A DNA stretch of 41,978 nucleotides, from positions 1 through 41,978 of the forward strand of contig JAUNIB010000009.1 in the NCBI GenBank assembly GCA_030523645.1, written 5' to 3'. Of this stretch, positions 24,191 to 33,598 are shown piece by piece (the stretch's first letter is position 1; every line of letters begins with the position of its first letter). The DNA is from Selenomonadaceae bacterium. Its GTDB lineage: Bacteria > Bacillota > Negativicutes > Selenomonadales > Selenomonadaceae. Under the pieces are notes generated by a model that saw only the letters and a list, made by a program, of their open reading frames with translations, was not told where the DNA came from and searched no databases. Position numbers and translations under genes: made by a program.

Positions 24191-26443
24191 ATGAAAATGA
24201 TGAGCAAACTGAAGAAGAAGCAAATCTGCGCGGCCCTTGCCTGCGGGCTGCTGTTCGGTATGGGCGGGCAGTGGAGGGTGGCTGAGGCGGCGACTATAGT
24301 TGGAAGTGATTCGGAGAATAGTGTTTACATTGAGGGCATTGAGGGTTATGTGCGTACACAAACTGGTTTATCTAGCTATAATGGAATCGCTTCAGGTGCG
24401 AAATATATCATAACCGAAGGGAGCTGGGACAGTACACGTTTTTTCGGCGGATATAAAGATGCTGATATTCTTGAAAACAACTATATAGGCGTAACCGGGG
24501 GAACATTTGGCGGGGAAATTTGTGGTGCCTATTTGAAAACCTATGCAAAAGGTATTACGCGAAATAATAAAGTTGAGATAAAAGGCGGAAAATTTAACGA
24601 CTTTACTGTAACGGGTGGCAATGCACAGGACGGTGCTTCGCTGAATAATACGGTCATAATGTCCGGGATTACAAACTTTGCTAAAACGAGGTGGGATTCT
24701 TTTTCTTCAATCACAGGTGGTTGCTCTGAACATAATACGGCTTCCGGTAATCAGGTAATAATTAGTAATAGCACAATTTCAGGTGCGGTAATACAGGGCG
24801 GACGTACCGGTGGTACAAAGGACAAAGCTTATGGAAATAGGGTAGAGCTGGTAAATTGCACGTATACGATTACTCGTGATTGTTTTTTTAAGTGGGGAAG
24901 CTATGCTGTAATAGGTGGTTGCGGTGGAAGCGAAAGCAGCGTTTATGATAATACAGTTGTTTTAGGCGGGGATAATAGCTTACAAGCAGATGTGTATTTA
25001 TCCACCGTGACAAAAGGTTCGTCTATTGACCGAGATTATAAAGCTAGTGAAGGCAGCAACGGTACGCTGGAGGTCAGGGGTACTAATGAAATACTATGTT
25101 ATAAAGATGATAGAGATGACACTCCAGAATATTATTGCGGCAACGTCTATGCCAACAATGCCACGGTAAAATTCTATCTGACACCGGACTTGTATGGTAG
25201 CAGTAAGGCAATGCTGGCTGCACAAAAGACGGTCAATTTCAACAACTCTCAGATAGAGCTCTACGTACCGGACCTCGTGGCGCTGAAAAATGCGGGCGAG
25301 ATTACTTTGGTGGAGATTGTGGAAAATGAGGGCAAGATTGAGGCTGATGGCAAGATTCGGCATGAGGGTACCACCATTACCGTGCCGGACCCTGTGCTGG
25401 ATGTAAGGCTAAGTCCCAAATATTATAGTGTTGAAGATGTAGATGACGAAGGCAAAGTCAAAGACATAAAGCTCACCATCACCGGCAATGCTATGACGCT
25501 GGGGGCCAAGGAGGATGCCAAGTCCCCGGTGGAGACCCAGGCGGCGGGTGTATCCCTCGTCAATCTGGGGGCGGATATGGTGGCAGACCGCTCCATGAGC
25601 AGCGCTGCGGCGGCGGTGGCGGCTGAGCGGGCCGGGGGCAGCAGCTCCACGCTGGTCCCCTTTGCCGGGGTGAACGGCGGCAGTCTCCGTATCGAGTCCG
25701 GCTCCCATGTAGATATGAACTCATGGAATATAGCAGTGGGCTTCGCCAAGGAAGTGGAGAACAAGAAGGGCAAGCTGATGTTCGGCCCGATTGTCGAGTA
25801 CGGCCGGGGCAGCTATGACTCCTACCTCGACAATGGCACCCACGCCGACGGCAACAGCAGCTTCTATGGTGCCGGGTTCATTGCGAAGCAGACATATAAG
25901 AACGACCGCTATCTGGAGGGCAGCCTGCGGGTGGGCCGCATGAAGAACGAGTACAATCGTGTGGTGGGCGGCATTGATACCGGCTATGACAACAACGCTG
26001 TCTACTACGGTGCCCATATCGGTGTGGGCAAGATCGTGAAGCTCAACGAAAAAGATACGGTGGACTACTACGGCAAGCTGTTCTACAGTCATCAGAACGG
26101 CAGCACGGCCACCCTGCGCTCCGGTCATGTGTATGACTTTGATGCGGTGGATTCCTTCCGTACCCGGCTGGGAATGAGATACAACCGCAAGCTGGCGGAT
26201 GGTAATCTCTATGCGGGGCTGGCGTGGCAGCATGAGTTTGACAGCCGGTGCGATGCTACCGTGCATCTCGGCGGCCTGAGCACCAGCGCACCGGCACCGT
26301 CCATGAGGGGTGATTCGGGGATCATCGAGCTGGGCTGGAAGGCAACGGCGTGGAAGAATGTGACGGTGGATCTGAATATGAATGGCTGGGTCGGTAAGCA
26401 GCGTGGTATCAGCGGCGGTGCTTCGCTGCAGTGGAGTTTCTGA
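24191..26443 (+). CDS. Autotransporter adhesin, intact
   Basis: 750 residues. The signal peptide MKMMSKLKKKQICAALACGL continues to an AEA/AT cleavage site near residue 33. The passenger (about 35-440) is Gly/Asn/Thr/Val-rich with beta-helix-like units (GGYKDADILENNYIGVTGGT). A linker KSPVETQAAGVSLVNLGADM lies at about 440-470. The C-terminal beta-barrel (about 500-750) alternates aromatic strands and ends LQWSF, the Phe-terminated signature recognised by the BAM complex. GGGGGAG precedes the ATG. It is a paralogue of the gene at 1-1211, sharing leader and linker, but lacks a long G tract. Passenger function is probably adhesion; the ligand is unknown. Confidence 0.9.
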   Translation: MKMMSKLKKKQICAALACGLLFGMGGQWRVAEAATIVGSDSENSVYIEGIEGYVRTQTGLSSYNGIASGAKYIITEGSWDSTRFFGGYKDADILENNYIGVTGGTFGGEICGAYLKTYAKGITRNNKVEIKGGKFNDFTVTGGNAQDGASLNNTVIMSGITNFAKTRWDSFSSITGGCSEHNTASGNQVIISNSTISGAVIQGGRTGGTKDKAYGNRVELVNCTYTITRDCFFKWGSYAVIGGCGGSESSVYDNTVVLGGDNSLQADVYLSTVTKGSSIDRDYKASEGSNGTLEVRGTNEILCYKDDRDDTPEYYCGNVYANNATVKFYLTPDLYGSSKAMLAAQKTVNFNNSQIELYVPDLVALKNAGEITLVEIVENEGKIEADGKIRHEGTTITVPDPVLDVRLSPKYYSVEDVDDEGKVKDIKLTITGNAMTLGAKEDAKSPVETQAAGVSLVNLGADMVADRSMSSAAAAVAAERAGGSSSTLVPFAGVNGGSLRIESGSHVDMNSWNIAVGFAKEVENKKGKLMFGPIVEYGRGSYDSYLDNGTHADGNSSFYGAGFIAKQTYKNDRYLEGSLRVGRMKNEYNRVVGGIDTGYDNNAVYYGAHIGVGKIVKLNEKDTVDYYGKLFYSHQNGSTATLRSGHVYDFDAVDSFRTRLGMRYNRKLADGNLYAGLAWQHEFDSRCDATVHLGGLSTSAPAPSMRGDSGIIELGWKATAWKNVTVDLNMNGWVGKQRGISGGASLQWSF

Positions 26444-26460
26444 TTTTGAAGCAAAATAAA

Positions 26461-26495
26461 AGTGTCAGTGGGATGTTTCCCACTGACACTTTTTT
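26461..26495 (+). terminator. Terminator after the autotransporter
   Basis: A perfect 13-bp stem AGTGTCAGTGGGA/TCCCACTGACACT with loop TGTT, A-run before and T-run after; it could serve both strands. Confidence 0.93.
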
Positions 26496-26565
26496 CGTGA
26501 ATATTAAATTTGCGGAAACAGTGTGACGGGCACAGGCCGTACCATCAAATCTGATGGCTGACGCC

Positions 26566-27588
26566 TCACGGCAGGCGAATCATGTCCGGGGTGATTTCGG
26601 CAAGAGAGGCAGCACCGCACATACTCATGGTGTCCTCCAGCTCACCGGCCAGCTTGTCGATGTAGGCCTGTACACCTTCGGCACCGCCGCCGAAGACGGC
26701 GACTACGAATGGGCGGCAGATAAGCACGCCGTCTGCACCCATGGCGAGAGCCTTGAAGATGTCGGTGCCGGAGCGGATGCCGCCGTCAACGAGGATTTTT
26801 ACTCCGCTGCCTTTGAGAGCGGCGGCGATTTCCGGCAATACCTCGGCAGTGGCGGCGCACTGGTCGAGGACACGGCCGCCGTGGTTGGAAACGATGATGG
26901 CGGCGGCACCGGCTTCCTTGGCCTTCATTGCACCGGCGACGGTCATCACGCCCTTGACGATGAAGGGACGGCCGGCAGCGGCCACGATTTCCTTCAGCTC
27001 AGCCACGCTCTTCGGGCCGGCGGGGGGATTCATGCCCTTCAGGAAGGGGAGACCGGCAGCGTCAACATCCATAGCCACGGCGAAGGAGCCTGACTCCTTC
27101 ACGAGAGCCATTTTCTCCCGGATGGTGTCGATATTCCAGGGCTTGACGGTGGGGACACCCATGCCGTCGTTGGCCTTGATAGCCTCGGTAGCTACCTGCA
27201 TGACGCTGGCATCCAGTCCGTCGCCGGTGAAGGCGGCAATGCCGGCCTTGGCACAGGCGGAGACAAGAGTGTTGTTGTAGGTCACATCGTTGTACTTATC
27301 GCTGTAGTGGAGAGTAACGGCACCTACCGGACCGGCAAAGAAGGGATATTTGAATTTGCGGCCGAAAAGCTCCAGAGAGGTGTCGATAGGTCCGCCGGCG
27401 TAGAGGGTGTCCATGTTCACCCGGACCTCCTGCCACTTGTCATAGTTGCGGACAGCAGTATCGCCTACACCCTTGGCTCCGGGGCCGGGCATGGTATTTC
27501 CGCAGGCTTTGCCGTTGCAGACGGGACAGGCGTGGCATTTGGTACCGATACATTCTCTGGCGGCAGCCAGCACTTCGGCGTAATTCAT
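26566..27588 (-). CDS. FMN-dependent alpha-hydroxy-acid oxidoreductase with Cys-rich N-terminus
   Basis: 340 residues from ATG 27588, with GGAGG seven bases upstream; an earlier in-frame start lacks an SD. It has the TIM-barrel fold of the lactate oxidase/glycolate oxidase family: SNHGGRVLDQ carries the active-site His/Arg, and VDGGIRSGTDIFKALAMGAD is the FMN-phosphate loop. It oxidises a 2-hydroxy acid to the 2-oxo acid; lactate is a reasonable guess. Before the barrel are five Cys (13, 18, 21, 24, 29) in CIGTKCHACPVCNGKAC, which could bind a metal or Fe-S cluster. In an anaerobe that would suit electron transfer to something other than oxygen; this is inference. It is monocistronic. Confidence 0.88.
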   Translation of the reverse strand: MNYAEVLAAARECIGTKCHACPVCNGKACGNTMPGPGAKGVGDTAVRNYDKWQEVRVNMDTLYAGGPIDTSLELFGRKFKYPFFAGPVGAVTLHYSDKYNDVTYNNTLVSACAKAGIAAFTGDGLDASVMQVATEAIKANDGMGVPTVKPWNIDTIREKMALVKESGSFAVAMDVDAAGLPFLKGMNPPAGPKSVAELKEIVAAAGRPFIVKGVMTVAGAMKAKEAGAAAIIVSNHGGRVLDQCAATAEVLPEIAAALKGSGVKILVDGGIRSGTDIFKALAMGADGVLICRPFVVAVFGGGAEGVQAYIDKLAGELEDTMSMCGAASLAEITPDMIRLP

Positions 27589-27717
27589 AATAATTCCTCC
27601 AAATTGATATGATAATTCTTCAGGACGGAAAGATAATTTCGTCAATGTCCGGCGGGGATGACGGCTGAGGATTGATTGGACAATGATGTGTCAGGGAGAA
27701 CCGTCCCCGGTAACACA

Positions 27718-28509
27718 CTATTCGGCGGCGGGAGCTGCGGGCTTCTTCATCTCGGCGTAGGTGGCGACGAGATTGCTGACGGCCATGTTGTAGCCCGGCT
27801 CCAGACGGAGTGCCTTATTGAAGTCGGCAACGGCCTTCTCGAAGAGCTTCTGCTGGAAGAAGGCAACGCCCCGCTGATTGTAGGCGATGGGATTATTGGC
27901 ATCCAGCTTGATGGCCCTGTTGGCATCGGCCAGAGCAAGGTCGGATTTCTTCAGGTCGCAGTAGAGGCGGCTGCGGTTGATGAAGACGGCAATGTCGTTG
28001 GGGAACTGGGCAGCCAGCTGATTGTAGGCGGCCTCGGCCTCTGCATCCTTCTTCAGAGCGTGAAGGAGATTGGCCCGCTGGATACGGGGCTGTGCATTGT
28101 CCGGGACGAGCTCGATAATTTTGTTCATATCGGCGAGAGCAGCCTCTCCGTTATTCTTGGCGAGGTAAATGTCGGCACGGGCAGAGTAGAGAAGCGGTGC
28201 ATTGGGTGCCATGCCGATGGCGAGATTCAGGTCGGACAGAGCATTGTCGATGTTCTTGAGCTGCATCCACACCTGTGCCCGGGCGAAGACTGCATTGGGA
28301 TTGTTGGGGTTGGCCTCCAGAGACTGATTGAAGTTCTCGATGGCTTCCTCGAATTTTTGTGCCTTGATGTTCTCGGCAGCCTGAGTGAGGAACTCGTCAC
28401 CGGCGGCAGGCTCGGCGGCCAGTGCGGTGCCGGAGAACAGGCAGGCTGCGGCGAGTGCGGCAGCGGGAATGCGGAGACGGTGAAGTGCGGTTTTGAATAT
28501 GTTTTTCAA
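27718..28509 (-). CDS. Exported tetratricopeptide-repeat protein
   Basis: 263 residues starting at TTG 28509, six bases after GGGAGGG; no ATG fits. The signal peptide ends SGTALAAEP (about residue 25). About seven TPR units follow (AQKFEEAIENFNQSLEANPN, NPIAYNQRGVAFFQQKLFEK, and similar), filling the protein to a short Pro/Ala tail. It should be a periplasmic or outer-membrane-facing protein-protein scaffold. The partner is not evident from its neighbours, and it has its own good promoter. Confidence 0.87.
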   Translation of the reverse strand: MKNIFKTALHRLRIPAAALAAACLFSGTALAAEPAAGDEFLTQAAENIKAQKFEEAIENFNQSLEANPNNPNAVFARAQVWMQLKNIDNALSDLNLAIGMAPNAPLLYSARADIYLAKNNGEAALADMNKIIELVPDNAQPRIQRANLLHALKKDAEAEAAYNQLAAQFPNDIAVFINRSRLYCDLKKSDLALADANRAIKLDANNPIAYNQRGVAFFQQKLFEKAVADFNKALRLEPGYNMAVSNLVATYAEMKKPAAPAAE

Positions 28510-28554
28510 GATAGACCCTCCCTTGAATATGGTCAAATTTGTTTCTTCGTACTT

Positions 28555-28583
28555 ATTATATAACTGATGAGACGAATGTTCAA
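28555..28583 (-). promoter_or_regulatory. Promoter of the TPR-protein gene
   Basis: On the minus strand TTGAAC (28583-28578), 17 bases, TATAAT (28560-28555), about 45 bases before the TTG start. Confidence 0.8.
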
Positions 28584-28653
28584 ATCTTTTCTGCCCCGAA
28601 GGCATTTTTACAGAGGACAGATTTTCTGATATTGGGTGCATAATATGAATAAT

Positions 28654-28697
28654 AAGGGCCTGTGAAAGAATGATTGCTCATTTTCCACAGGCCCTTT
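28654..28697. terminator. Terminator hairpin between aspA and the TPR gene
   Basis: AAGGGCCTGTG and CACAGGCCCTT form the base and ATGA-TTGC-TCAT the tip. Flanking A and T runs allow function on either strand. It lies just downstream of aspA (minus strand). Confidence 0.85.
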
Positions 28698-28719
28698 ATT
28701 TGTATCGTTTTGTCGGAGA

Positions 28720-30159
28720 TTACGCCTTTTCCCCCGGCTTGTCGGTGGCGTGCTCTCTGTTGAGCAGCTCCATGCCTGCGACGCCGGGCTTGGTCATTTC
28801 CTTCGGAGAGAGGATGATATCCAGAGCTTCCTTGCTGAGAACCTTGCGCTCGATGAGCAGCTCCTTGATGCCCCGGTTGGTGGCCAGTGCTTCCTTGGCC
28901 ATAGCGCAGCAGGTCTCGTAGCCGATATGGGGCAGCAGGGCGGTGACGATGCCTACGCTGCGGTCAAGCCACATCTTGCACTGCTCCTCGTTGGCCTTGA
29001 TACCGTCTACGCAGTGAGTGCGGAGGGTATTGACGGCGTTGGTGAGGAAGCGGAAGGAGTTGAAGATGTTGTAGGCCATGACCGGCTCCATGACATTGAG
29101 CTGGAACTGGCCGTTCTCCACGCCCATGGTGACGACGAGGTCGTTGCCGATGACCTGATAGCAGGTCTGGTCTACCACCTCGGGGATGACCGGATTTACC
29201 TTGCCGGGCATGATGGAGGAGCCGGGCTGACGGGGCGGCAGGGAGATTTCGGCGAAGCCGGCCCGGGGACCGGAGGCCATGAGGCGCAGGTCGTTGCAAA
29301 TCTTTATCAGAGAAAGGGCGGTGACGCGGAGGCTGGCTGACAGGTCGGTGAAGATGTCGGTGTTGCTGGTGGCGTCAACCAGATTTTCGGCGGTGGTGAA
29401 GCTCTCGTTGGTGACCATGGAGAGCTGCTCGGCTACCTCACGGATATATTCCGGGCTGGCGTTGAGGCCGGTGCCGACGGCAGTCGCACCCATATTGATG
29501 GTGTGCAGCAGCTCGCAGCTGCGGCGGATGCGCTTCATGCGGCGGCGGATAGCGGTAGCAAAGGACTGAAATTCCTGACCGAGAGTAATGGGTACGGCGT
29601 CCTGCAGATGGGTGCGGCCCATCTTCAGCACATCGGCGAACTCGTCGCCCTTGTGGTCGAAGGAGCTGGCCAGCTTGGACAGGGCAAGGGTAAGCTCCTC
29701 AGCCCGCATGAGAGCACCTACTCGGATGGCGGTAGGAATGACGTCGTTGGTGGACTGGCTCATGTTGGCATGGTTGTTGGGGCTGATGTATGCGTAGTCT
29801 CCCCGCTCCCGGCCGAGGATTTCCAGCGCCCGGTTGCAGATGACTTCGTTGATGTTCATGTTGAAGGAGGTACCGGCGCCGCCCTGAATGGGGTCGGTGG
29901 GGAACTGGTCATTCAGCTTGCCGGAGATTACCTCGTCACAGGCAGAAACAAGAGCGATACCCTTGGTCTTGCTCAGATTGCCGCAGCGCATATTCGCCAG
30001 TGCGGCAGCTTTTTTTACCAGACCCAGTGCCTTGATGAACAGGGGGTCTGCAGTGTAGCCGGTTATCTGGAAATTTTCCATGGCCCGCATGGTCTGTACG
30101 CCGTAGTAAGCGTCATCGGGAATCTCCATTTCGCCCAGAAAATCATGCTCTTTTCTCAT
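28720..30159 (-). CDS. aspA: Aspartate ammonia-lyase
   Basis: 479 residues. It reversibly converts aspartate to fumarate and ammonia, feeding fumarate respiration or succinate/propionate formation. Signatures are TRKEHDFLGE-like RKEHDFLGEMEIPDDAYYG at the N-terminus, TSFNMNINEVI, GRTHLQDAVPITLGQEF, and the flexible loop GSSIMPGKVNPVIPE with the catalytic Ser. The KVNPV-IPEVV form and the RKEHDFLG start favour aspartase over fumarase. GGAGG precedes the ATG. It sits alone between its promoter and a terminator. The N-terminal sequence and length fit the family, and no residues are missing. Confidence 0.93.
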   Translation of the reverse strand: MRKEHDFLGEMEIPDDAYYGVQTMRAMENFQITGYTADPLFIKALGLVKKAAALANMRCGNLSKTKGIALVSACDEVISGKLNDQFPTDPIQGGAGTSFNMNINEVICNRALEILGRERGDYAYISPNNHANMSQSTNDVIPTAIRVGALMRAEELTLALSKLASSFDHKGDEFADVLKMGRTHLQDAVPITLGQEFQSFATAIRRRMKRIRRSCELLHTINMGATAVGTGLNASPEYIREVAEQLSMVTNESFTTAENLVDATSNTDIFTDLSASLRVTALSLIKICNDLRLMASGPRAGFAEISLPPRQPGSSIMPGKVNPVIPEVVDQTCYQVIGNDLVVTMGVENGQFQLNVMEPVMAYNIFNSFRFLTNAVNTLRTHCVDGIKANEEQCKMWLDRSVGIVTALLPHIGYETCCAMAKEALATNRGIKELLIERKVLSKEALDIILSPKEMTKPGVAGMELLNREHATDKPGEKA

Positions 30160-30200
30160 CGGTAAAACCTCCTATAAACGAAACTTATGAGCTTGGTTAA

Positions 30201-30229
30201 AGGATAACACTCTTGTATACAAAATGCAA
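30201..30229 (-). promoter_or_regulatory. Possible aspA promoter with palindromic spacer
   Basis: On the minus strand TTGCAT (30229-30224), 17 bases, TATCCT (30206-30201). The spacer contains the palindrome TTGTATACAA (30213-30222), a possible operator. Confidence 0.5.
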
Positions 30230-30318
30230 GATAAAAACATAAAAAGATTCCCAGGAGTTTTCTGATTTGCGGAGAGCCAAACGCGATTGTTTTCCTTGGG
30301 GGCGGCGATGTCTTTTGG

Positions 30319-30347
30319 TGGACAGGGGGAGGGGTATATAGTATACT
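30319..30347 (+). promoter_or_regulatory. Probable promoter of the diguanylate cyclase gene
   Basis: TGGACA (30319-30324), 17 bases, TATACT (30342-30347), about 48 bases before the start. Confidence 0.6.
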
Positions 30348-30394
30348 GAGAGAAATTCGGCTATATTTTTGAGGCTTTTGGAAGGGAGCTGATT

Positions 30395-31816
30395 ATGGCG
30401 GATAAGAAAGACCATCCAAGACGGCGGCGTACCGACAATCCGGGCTTTGCACTTCCCCGTTCCATGGGAACCAGCGGCTTGAAGATAAAGAATGTCTGCA
30501 TTGTAATGATGGTAGTCTCGGCGGTGATATATGTACTGCTGATGATGAAATCGGTGCAGCTCCAATCGAACTACAACAGTCTTCAGACCTCCACGACGGA
30601 GTATTTCGGGGCCAATGGAGATGCCCGGCGCATTAATGAGGCATCCGACTATATGACGGATCAGGTGAGGATGTTCTCCATCGAGCTGAACCGCAGCTAT
30701 GTGGACAATTACTTCCGGGAGGCAAAGGTCAGTCACAATCGTGAGCGGGCCATGGAGAATCTGAAGACCCGCCCGGTAGGTGCCGATACGATAGAGTACT
30801 TCAACAAGGCCATCCGCTATTCCAACGAACTGATGGACACGGAGTATTACGCCATGCGCCTCATTGTCGAGGCACTGGGCTATGGGATAGATACCTTCCC
30901 GCCGGAGCTGCAGGACACGCAGCTGGCCCCGGCAGATGCAGCGCTGTCGGCAGAGGCAAAAATCTGGAAGGCCAGAGCGATGCTCTTCGACTCCAGCTAT
31001 CAGCAGCACAAGTCCCTTATTCGTCACAACCTTGACCTTGCCTTTGCTACGGCTGTTGAGGCGATGGATGACATACAGCGGCACAATGCGGTGCTGGTGG
31101 CGGATAATATGTTTCAGCAGAAGGTCTGCATCACGGCGCTGTTCGTGCTGACCCTGCTGATATTCGGTGCCATTATCGTGCTGGTAGTAAACCCGCTGAA
31201 TAACTACATGGAGAATATTCGGGCGGGCCGTATGCTGGATTTGAGCGGTGCCTATGAGTTCCGCTATCTGGCCAGCACCTACAACAGTATTTTTGAGCGG
31301 AATATGACCAATCAGGAGCTGCTGCGTCACAAGGCTGAGCATGATTTCCTGACAGGACTGATGAACCGCGGCTCCTTTGCGGACATCAGTGATATGCTTC
31401 GCGACAGTACCAATGATGTAGCTATGGTGCTGGTGGATGTGGATGTATTCAAGCAGATAAACGACAAGTACGGTCATGCTACCGGCGACAAAATTCTGCA
31501 GAAGGTGTCCAAGCTGCTGCTGGGAGCAACCCGCAACAGCGACAGCGTTTTCCGTCTGGGCGGCGATGAGTTCGGCATTATTATGACCTACATGACTCCG
31601 GAGGATAAGTCGGCCATTGCGGAGAAGTTCAACTCCATCAATGATGCTATGCAGCATCCCATGGACGGTCTGCCACTCTGCAGTATTTCCGTGGGCGTGG
31701 CTTTCTCGGCGGCGGGCTATCGGGAGGCGCTGTATCTCAATGCGGATAAGGCACTCTATCAGGTGAAGCGCTCCAAGCGCGGCGGCGTGAATTTCTATCA
31801 GGAAGTATTGGAATAA
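30395..31816 (+). CDS. Membrane-bound diguanylate cyclase (GGDEF)
   Basis: 473 residues. A basic N-terminus precedes TM1 (about 32-51); an extracytoplasmic helical sensor spans about 52-245; TM2 is about 247-270. The C-terminal GGDEF domain starts near HDFLTGLMNR and has RLGGDEFGII with GGDEF at 389-393, so the active site is intact. An inhibitory I-site RNSD (380-383) stands five residues before it, so product inhibition by c-di-GMP is expected. It makes c-di-GMP from GTP in response to an unknown periplasmic cue. GGGAG precedes the ATG. There is no EAL or PilZ gene nearby. Autotransporters and chemotaxis in the same window are plausible outputs but unproven. Confidence 0.93.
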   Translation: MADKKDHPRRRRTDNPGFALPRSMGTSGLKIKNVCIVMMVVSAVIYVLLMMKSVQLQSNYNSLQTSTTEYFGANGDARRINEASDYMTDQVRMFSIELNRSYVDNYFREAKVSHNRERAMENLKTRPVGADTIEYFNKAIRYSNELMDTEYYAMRLIVEALGYGIDTFPPELQDTQLAPADAALSAEAKIWKARAMLFDSSYQQHKSLIRHNLDLAFATAVEAMDDIQRHNAVLVADNMFQQKVCITALFVLTLLIFGAIIVLVVNPLNNYMENIRAGRMLDLSGAYEFRYLASTYNSIFERNMTNQELLRHKAEHDFLTGLMNRGSFADISDMLRDSTNDVAMVLVDVDVFKQINDKYGHATGDKILQKVSKLLLGATRNSDSVFRLGGDEFGIIMTYMTPEDKSAIAEKFNSINDAMQHPMDGLPLCSISVGVAFSAAGYREALYLNADKALYQVKRSKRGGVNFYQEVLE

Positions 31817-31850
31817 TTGATTTAGGACAAAAACAGGCTGAGAATACTGT

Positions 31851-31958
31851 CACCCCTCCGCCCTTCGGGCACCTCCCCTACAGGGGAGGCTCTAACTGTG
31901 GCAATGCAAATGAAGGCCCCCATTTAGGGGGGCTGCCGCTGAAAGCGGCTGGGGGGTG
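31851..31958. repeat. Palindromic element (GGCTCCCCT type), halves in reversed order
   Basis: The right-type half (CACCCCTCCGCCCTTCGGGC and its stem, 31851-31892) comes first. The left-type half (AAGGCCCCCATTTAGGGGGG, then GCCGCT/AGCGGC) comes second, the opposite of the copies at 17974 and 38985. Confidence 0.8.
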
Positions 31959-31995
31959 TTAGAGAGCCGAGTGACGAAAATAAATATGGGAATAA

Positions 31996-32033
31996 AAAAT
32001 AGGCATTTGCACGATTGTGCAAATGCCTATTTT
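31996..32033. terminator. Bidirectional terminator between the cyclase gene and lysS
   Basis: Perfect 17-bp arms AAAATAGGCATTTGCAC and GTGCAAATGCCTATTTT around a 4-base loop. The convergent genes end on both sides. Confidence 0.9.
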
Positions 32034-32042
32034 GGCTTTCAG

Positions 32043-33569
32043 TTATTCATTTTCCTCAGCGTTTGTCTCCGGACGCATGTGAGGGAAGAGCAGTACATCG
32101 CGGATGGAAGGCTCGTCGGTAAGGAGCATGACCAGACGGTCAATGCCGATACCGAGACCACCCGTGGGGGGCAGACCGTATTCCATAGCGGTGACATAGT
32201 CGTGGTCCATCATGTGAGCCTCGTCGTCGCCCTGCTCGCGCTGAGCAGCCTGGTCAACGAAGCGCTGGAGCTGGTCGATGGGGTCGTTCAGCTCGGTGAA
32301 GCCGTTGGCCAGCTCACGGCCGTAAATGAAGAACTCAAAGCGGTCGGTGATTTCCGGATTCTCCGGGTTGCGCTTGGCCAGCGGAGAAATCTCGGTGGGA
32401 TGGCCGGTGATGAAGGTCGGCTGCATGAGAGTAGCCTCGACCTTTTCCTCGAAGGCTGCATTGAGGATGCCGCCCTTGCCGTGACGCTGCTCGTAGGGGA
32501 TGCCGGCCTTGTCAGCCAGAGCCCGGGCCTCTTCTACAGTCTCACAGGCCATGAAGTCAATGCCGGTAGCTTCCTTGACGGCATCATTCATGGAGATGGT
32601 CTTGATGTTGGCAAGGTCGATGTCTACGCCCTGATAGTTAATCTTGGTGGTGCCAAGTACCTTCTCGGCTGCGTGGCAGACGATGCCTTTGGTTATCTCC
32701 ATCAGGTCGGTGTAGTCGGCGTAGGCCTGATATACCTCGATGGAGGTGAATTCCGGATTGTGACGGTTGTCGATACCTTCGTTGCGGAAGATACGGCCAA
32801 TCTCATATACGCGCTCCAGACCGCCGATGACGAGACGCTTCAGGTTCAGCTCAGTGGCGATACGGAGATAGAGGCTGATATTGAGAGCATTGTGGAAGGT
32901 GATGAAGGGCTTTGCTGCCGCACCGCCGGCAATGTTGCTCATTACCGGGGTCTCTACCTCAAGGAAGTCCTTGTTGTCGAGATACTCACGGATGGCACTG
33001 ACGATACGGGTACGCTTGATGAAGGTGTCTCGAACCTCGGGGTTCATGATGAGGTCAACATAGCGCTGACGATAGCGGGCCTCTTTGTCGGTGATGCCGT
33101 GATACTTCTCCGGCAGCGGACGGAGAGACTTGGACAGCAGGTCGAAGTCCATGACCCGAAGGGTGATTTCACCGCTCTTGGTCTTGAAGGCCTGACCCTT
33201 CAGGCCGATGATGTCACCGATATCCAGCAGCTTGAACTGAGCATACTTGTCGTCGCCCAGGACATCCTTGCGGAAGTAAATCTGGATTTTTCCGGCCAGA
33301 TCCATCAGCTCTGCGAAGGCAGCCTTGCCGTGACCGCGGACGGCCATGAGACGACCGGCGACAGTAACGGAGGGAGCATCCTCGCCCTTTACCTCGAAGT
33401 CCAGCTCATCGAAGTTTTCCTTTACCTGTGCGCTGCTGTGAGAAACCTCAAAGCGGTGACCGAAGGGAGCTACGCCCATATCTTCAAATGCCTTCAGCTT
33501 GTCCCTGCGAACCTGCAGCAGCTCGCTCAGGGCAGGGGAATTAGTCTTTTCTTCTGCCAATTTATTCAC
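32043..33569 (-). CDS. lysS: Lysyl-tRNA synthetase, class II
   Basis: 508 residues, normal for bacteria. The N-terminal OB fold binds the tRNA anticodon ([18 protein letters not shown]). The class II core has motif 2 [20 protein letters not shown] and motif 3 [12 protein letters not shown]. The start is uncertain: GTG 33569 has no proper SD, while a TTG at 33560 has GGTG six bases upstream; the difference is three residues. It lies 29 bases after greA, the widespread greA-lysS pairing, and most likely shares its transcript. Confidence 0.95.
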   Translation of the reverse strand: MNKLAEEKTNSPALSELLQVRRDKLKAFEDMGVAPFGHRFEVSHSSAQVKENFDELDFEVKGEDAPSVTVAGRLMAVRGHGKAAFAELMDLAGKIQIYFRKDVLGDDKYAQFKLLDIGDIIGLKGQAFKTKSGEITLRVMDFDLLSKSLRPLPEKYHGITDKEARYRQRYVDLIMNPEVRDTFIKRTRIVSAIREYLDNKDFLEVETPVMSNIAGGAAAKPFITFHNALNISLYLRIATELNLKRLVIGGLERVYEIGRIFRNEGIDNRHNPEFTSIEVYQAYADYTDLMEITKGIVCHAAEKVLGTTKINYQGVDIDLANIKTISMNDAVKEATGIDFMACETVEEARALADKAGIPYEQRHGKGGILNAAFEEKVEATLMQPTFITGHPTEISPLAKRNPENPEITDRFEFFIYGRELANGFTELNDPIDQLQRFVDQAAQREQGDDEAHMMDHDYVTAMEYGLPPTGGLGIGIDRLVMLLTDEPSIRDVLLFPHMRPETNAEENE

Positions 33570-33598
33570 CTATCTTAGATACTTGTGCTTTATCTGTA

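Noticed and set aside
30197..33578. Long ORFs opposite the cyclase gene and lysS
   Set aside because: Both are shadows of genes with clear catalytic motifs.
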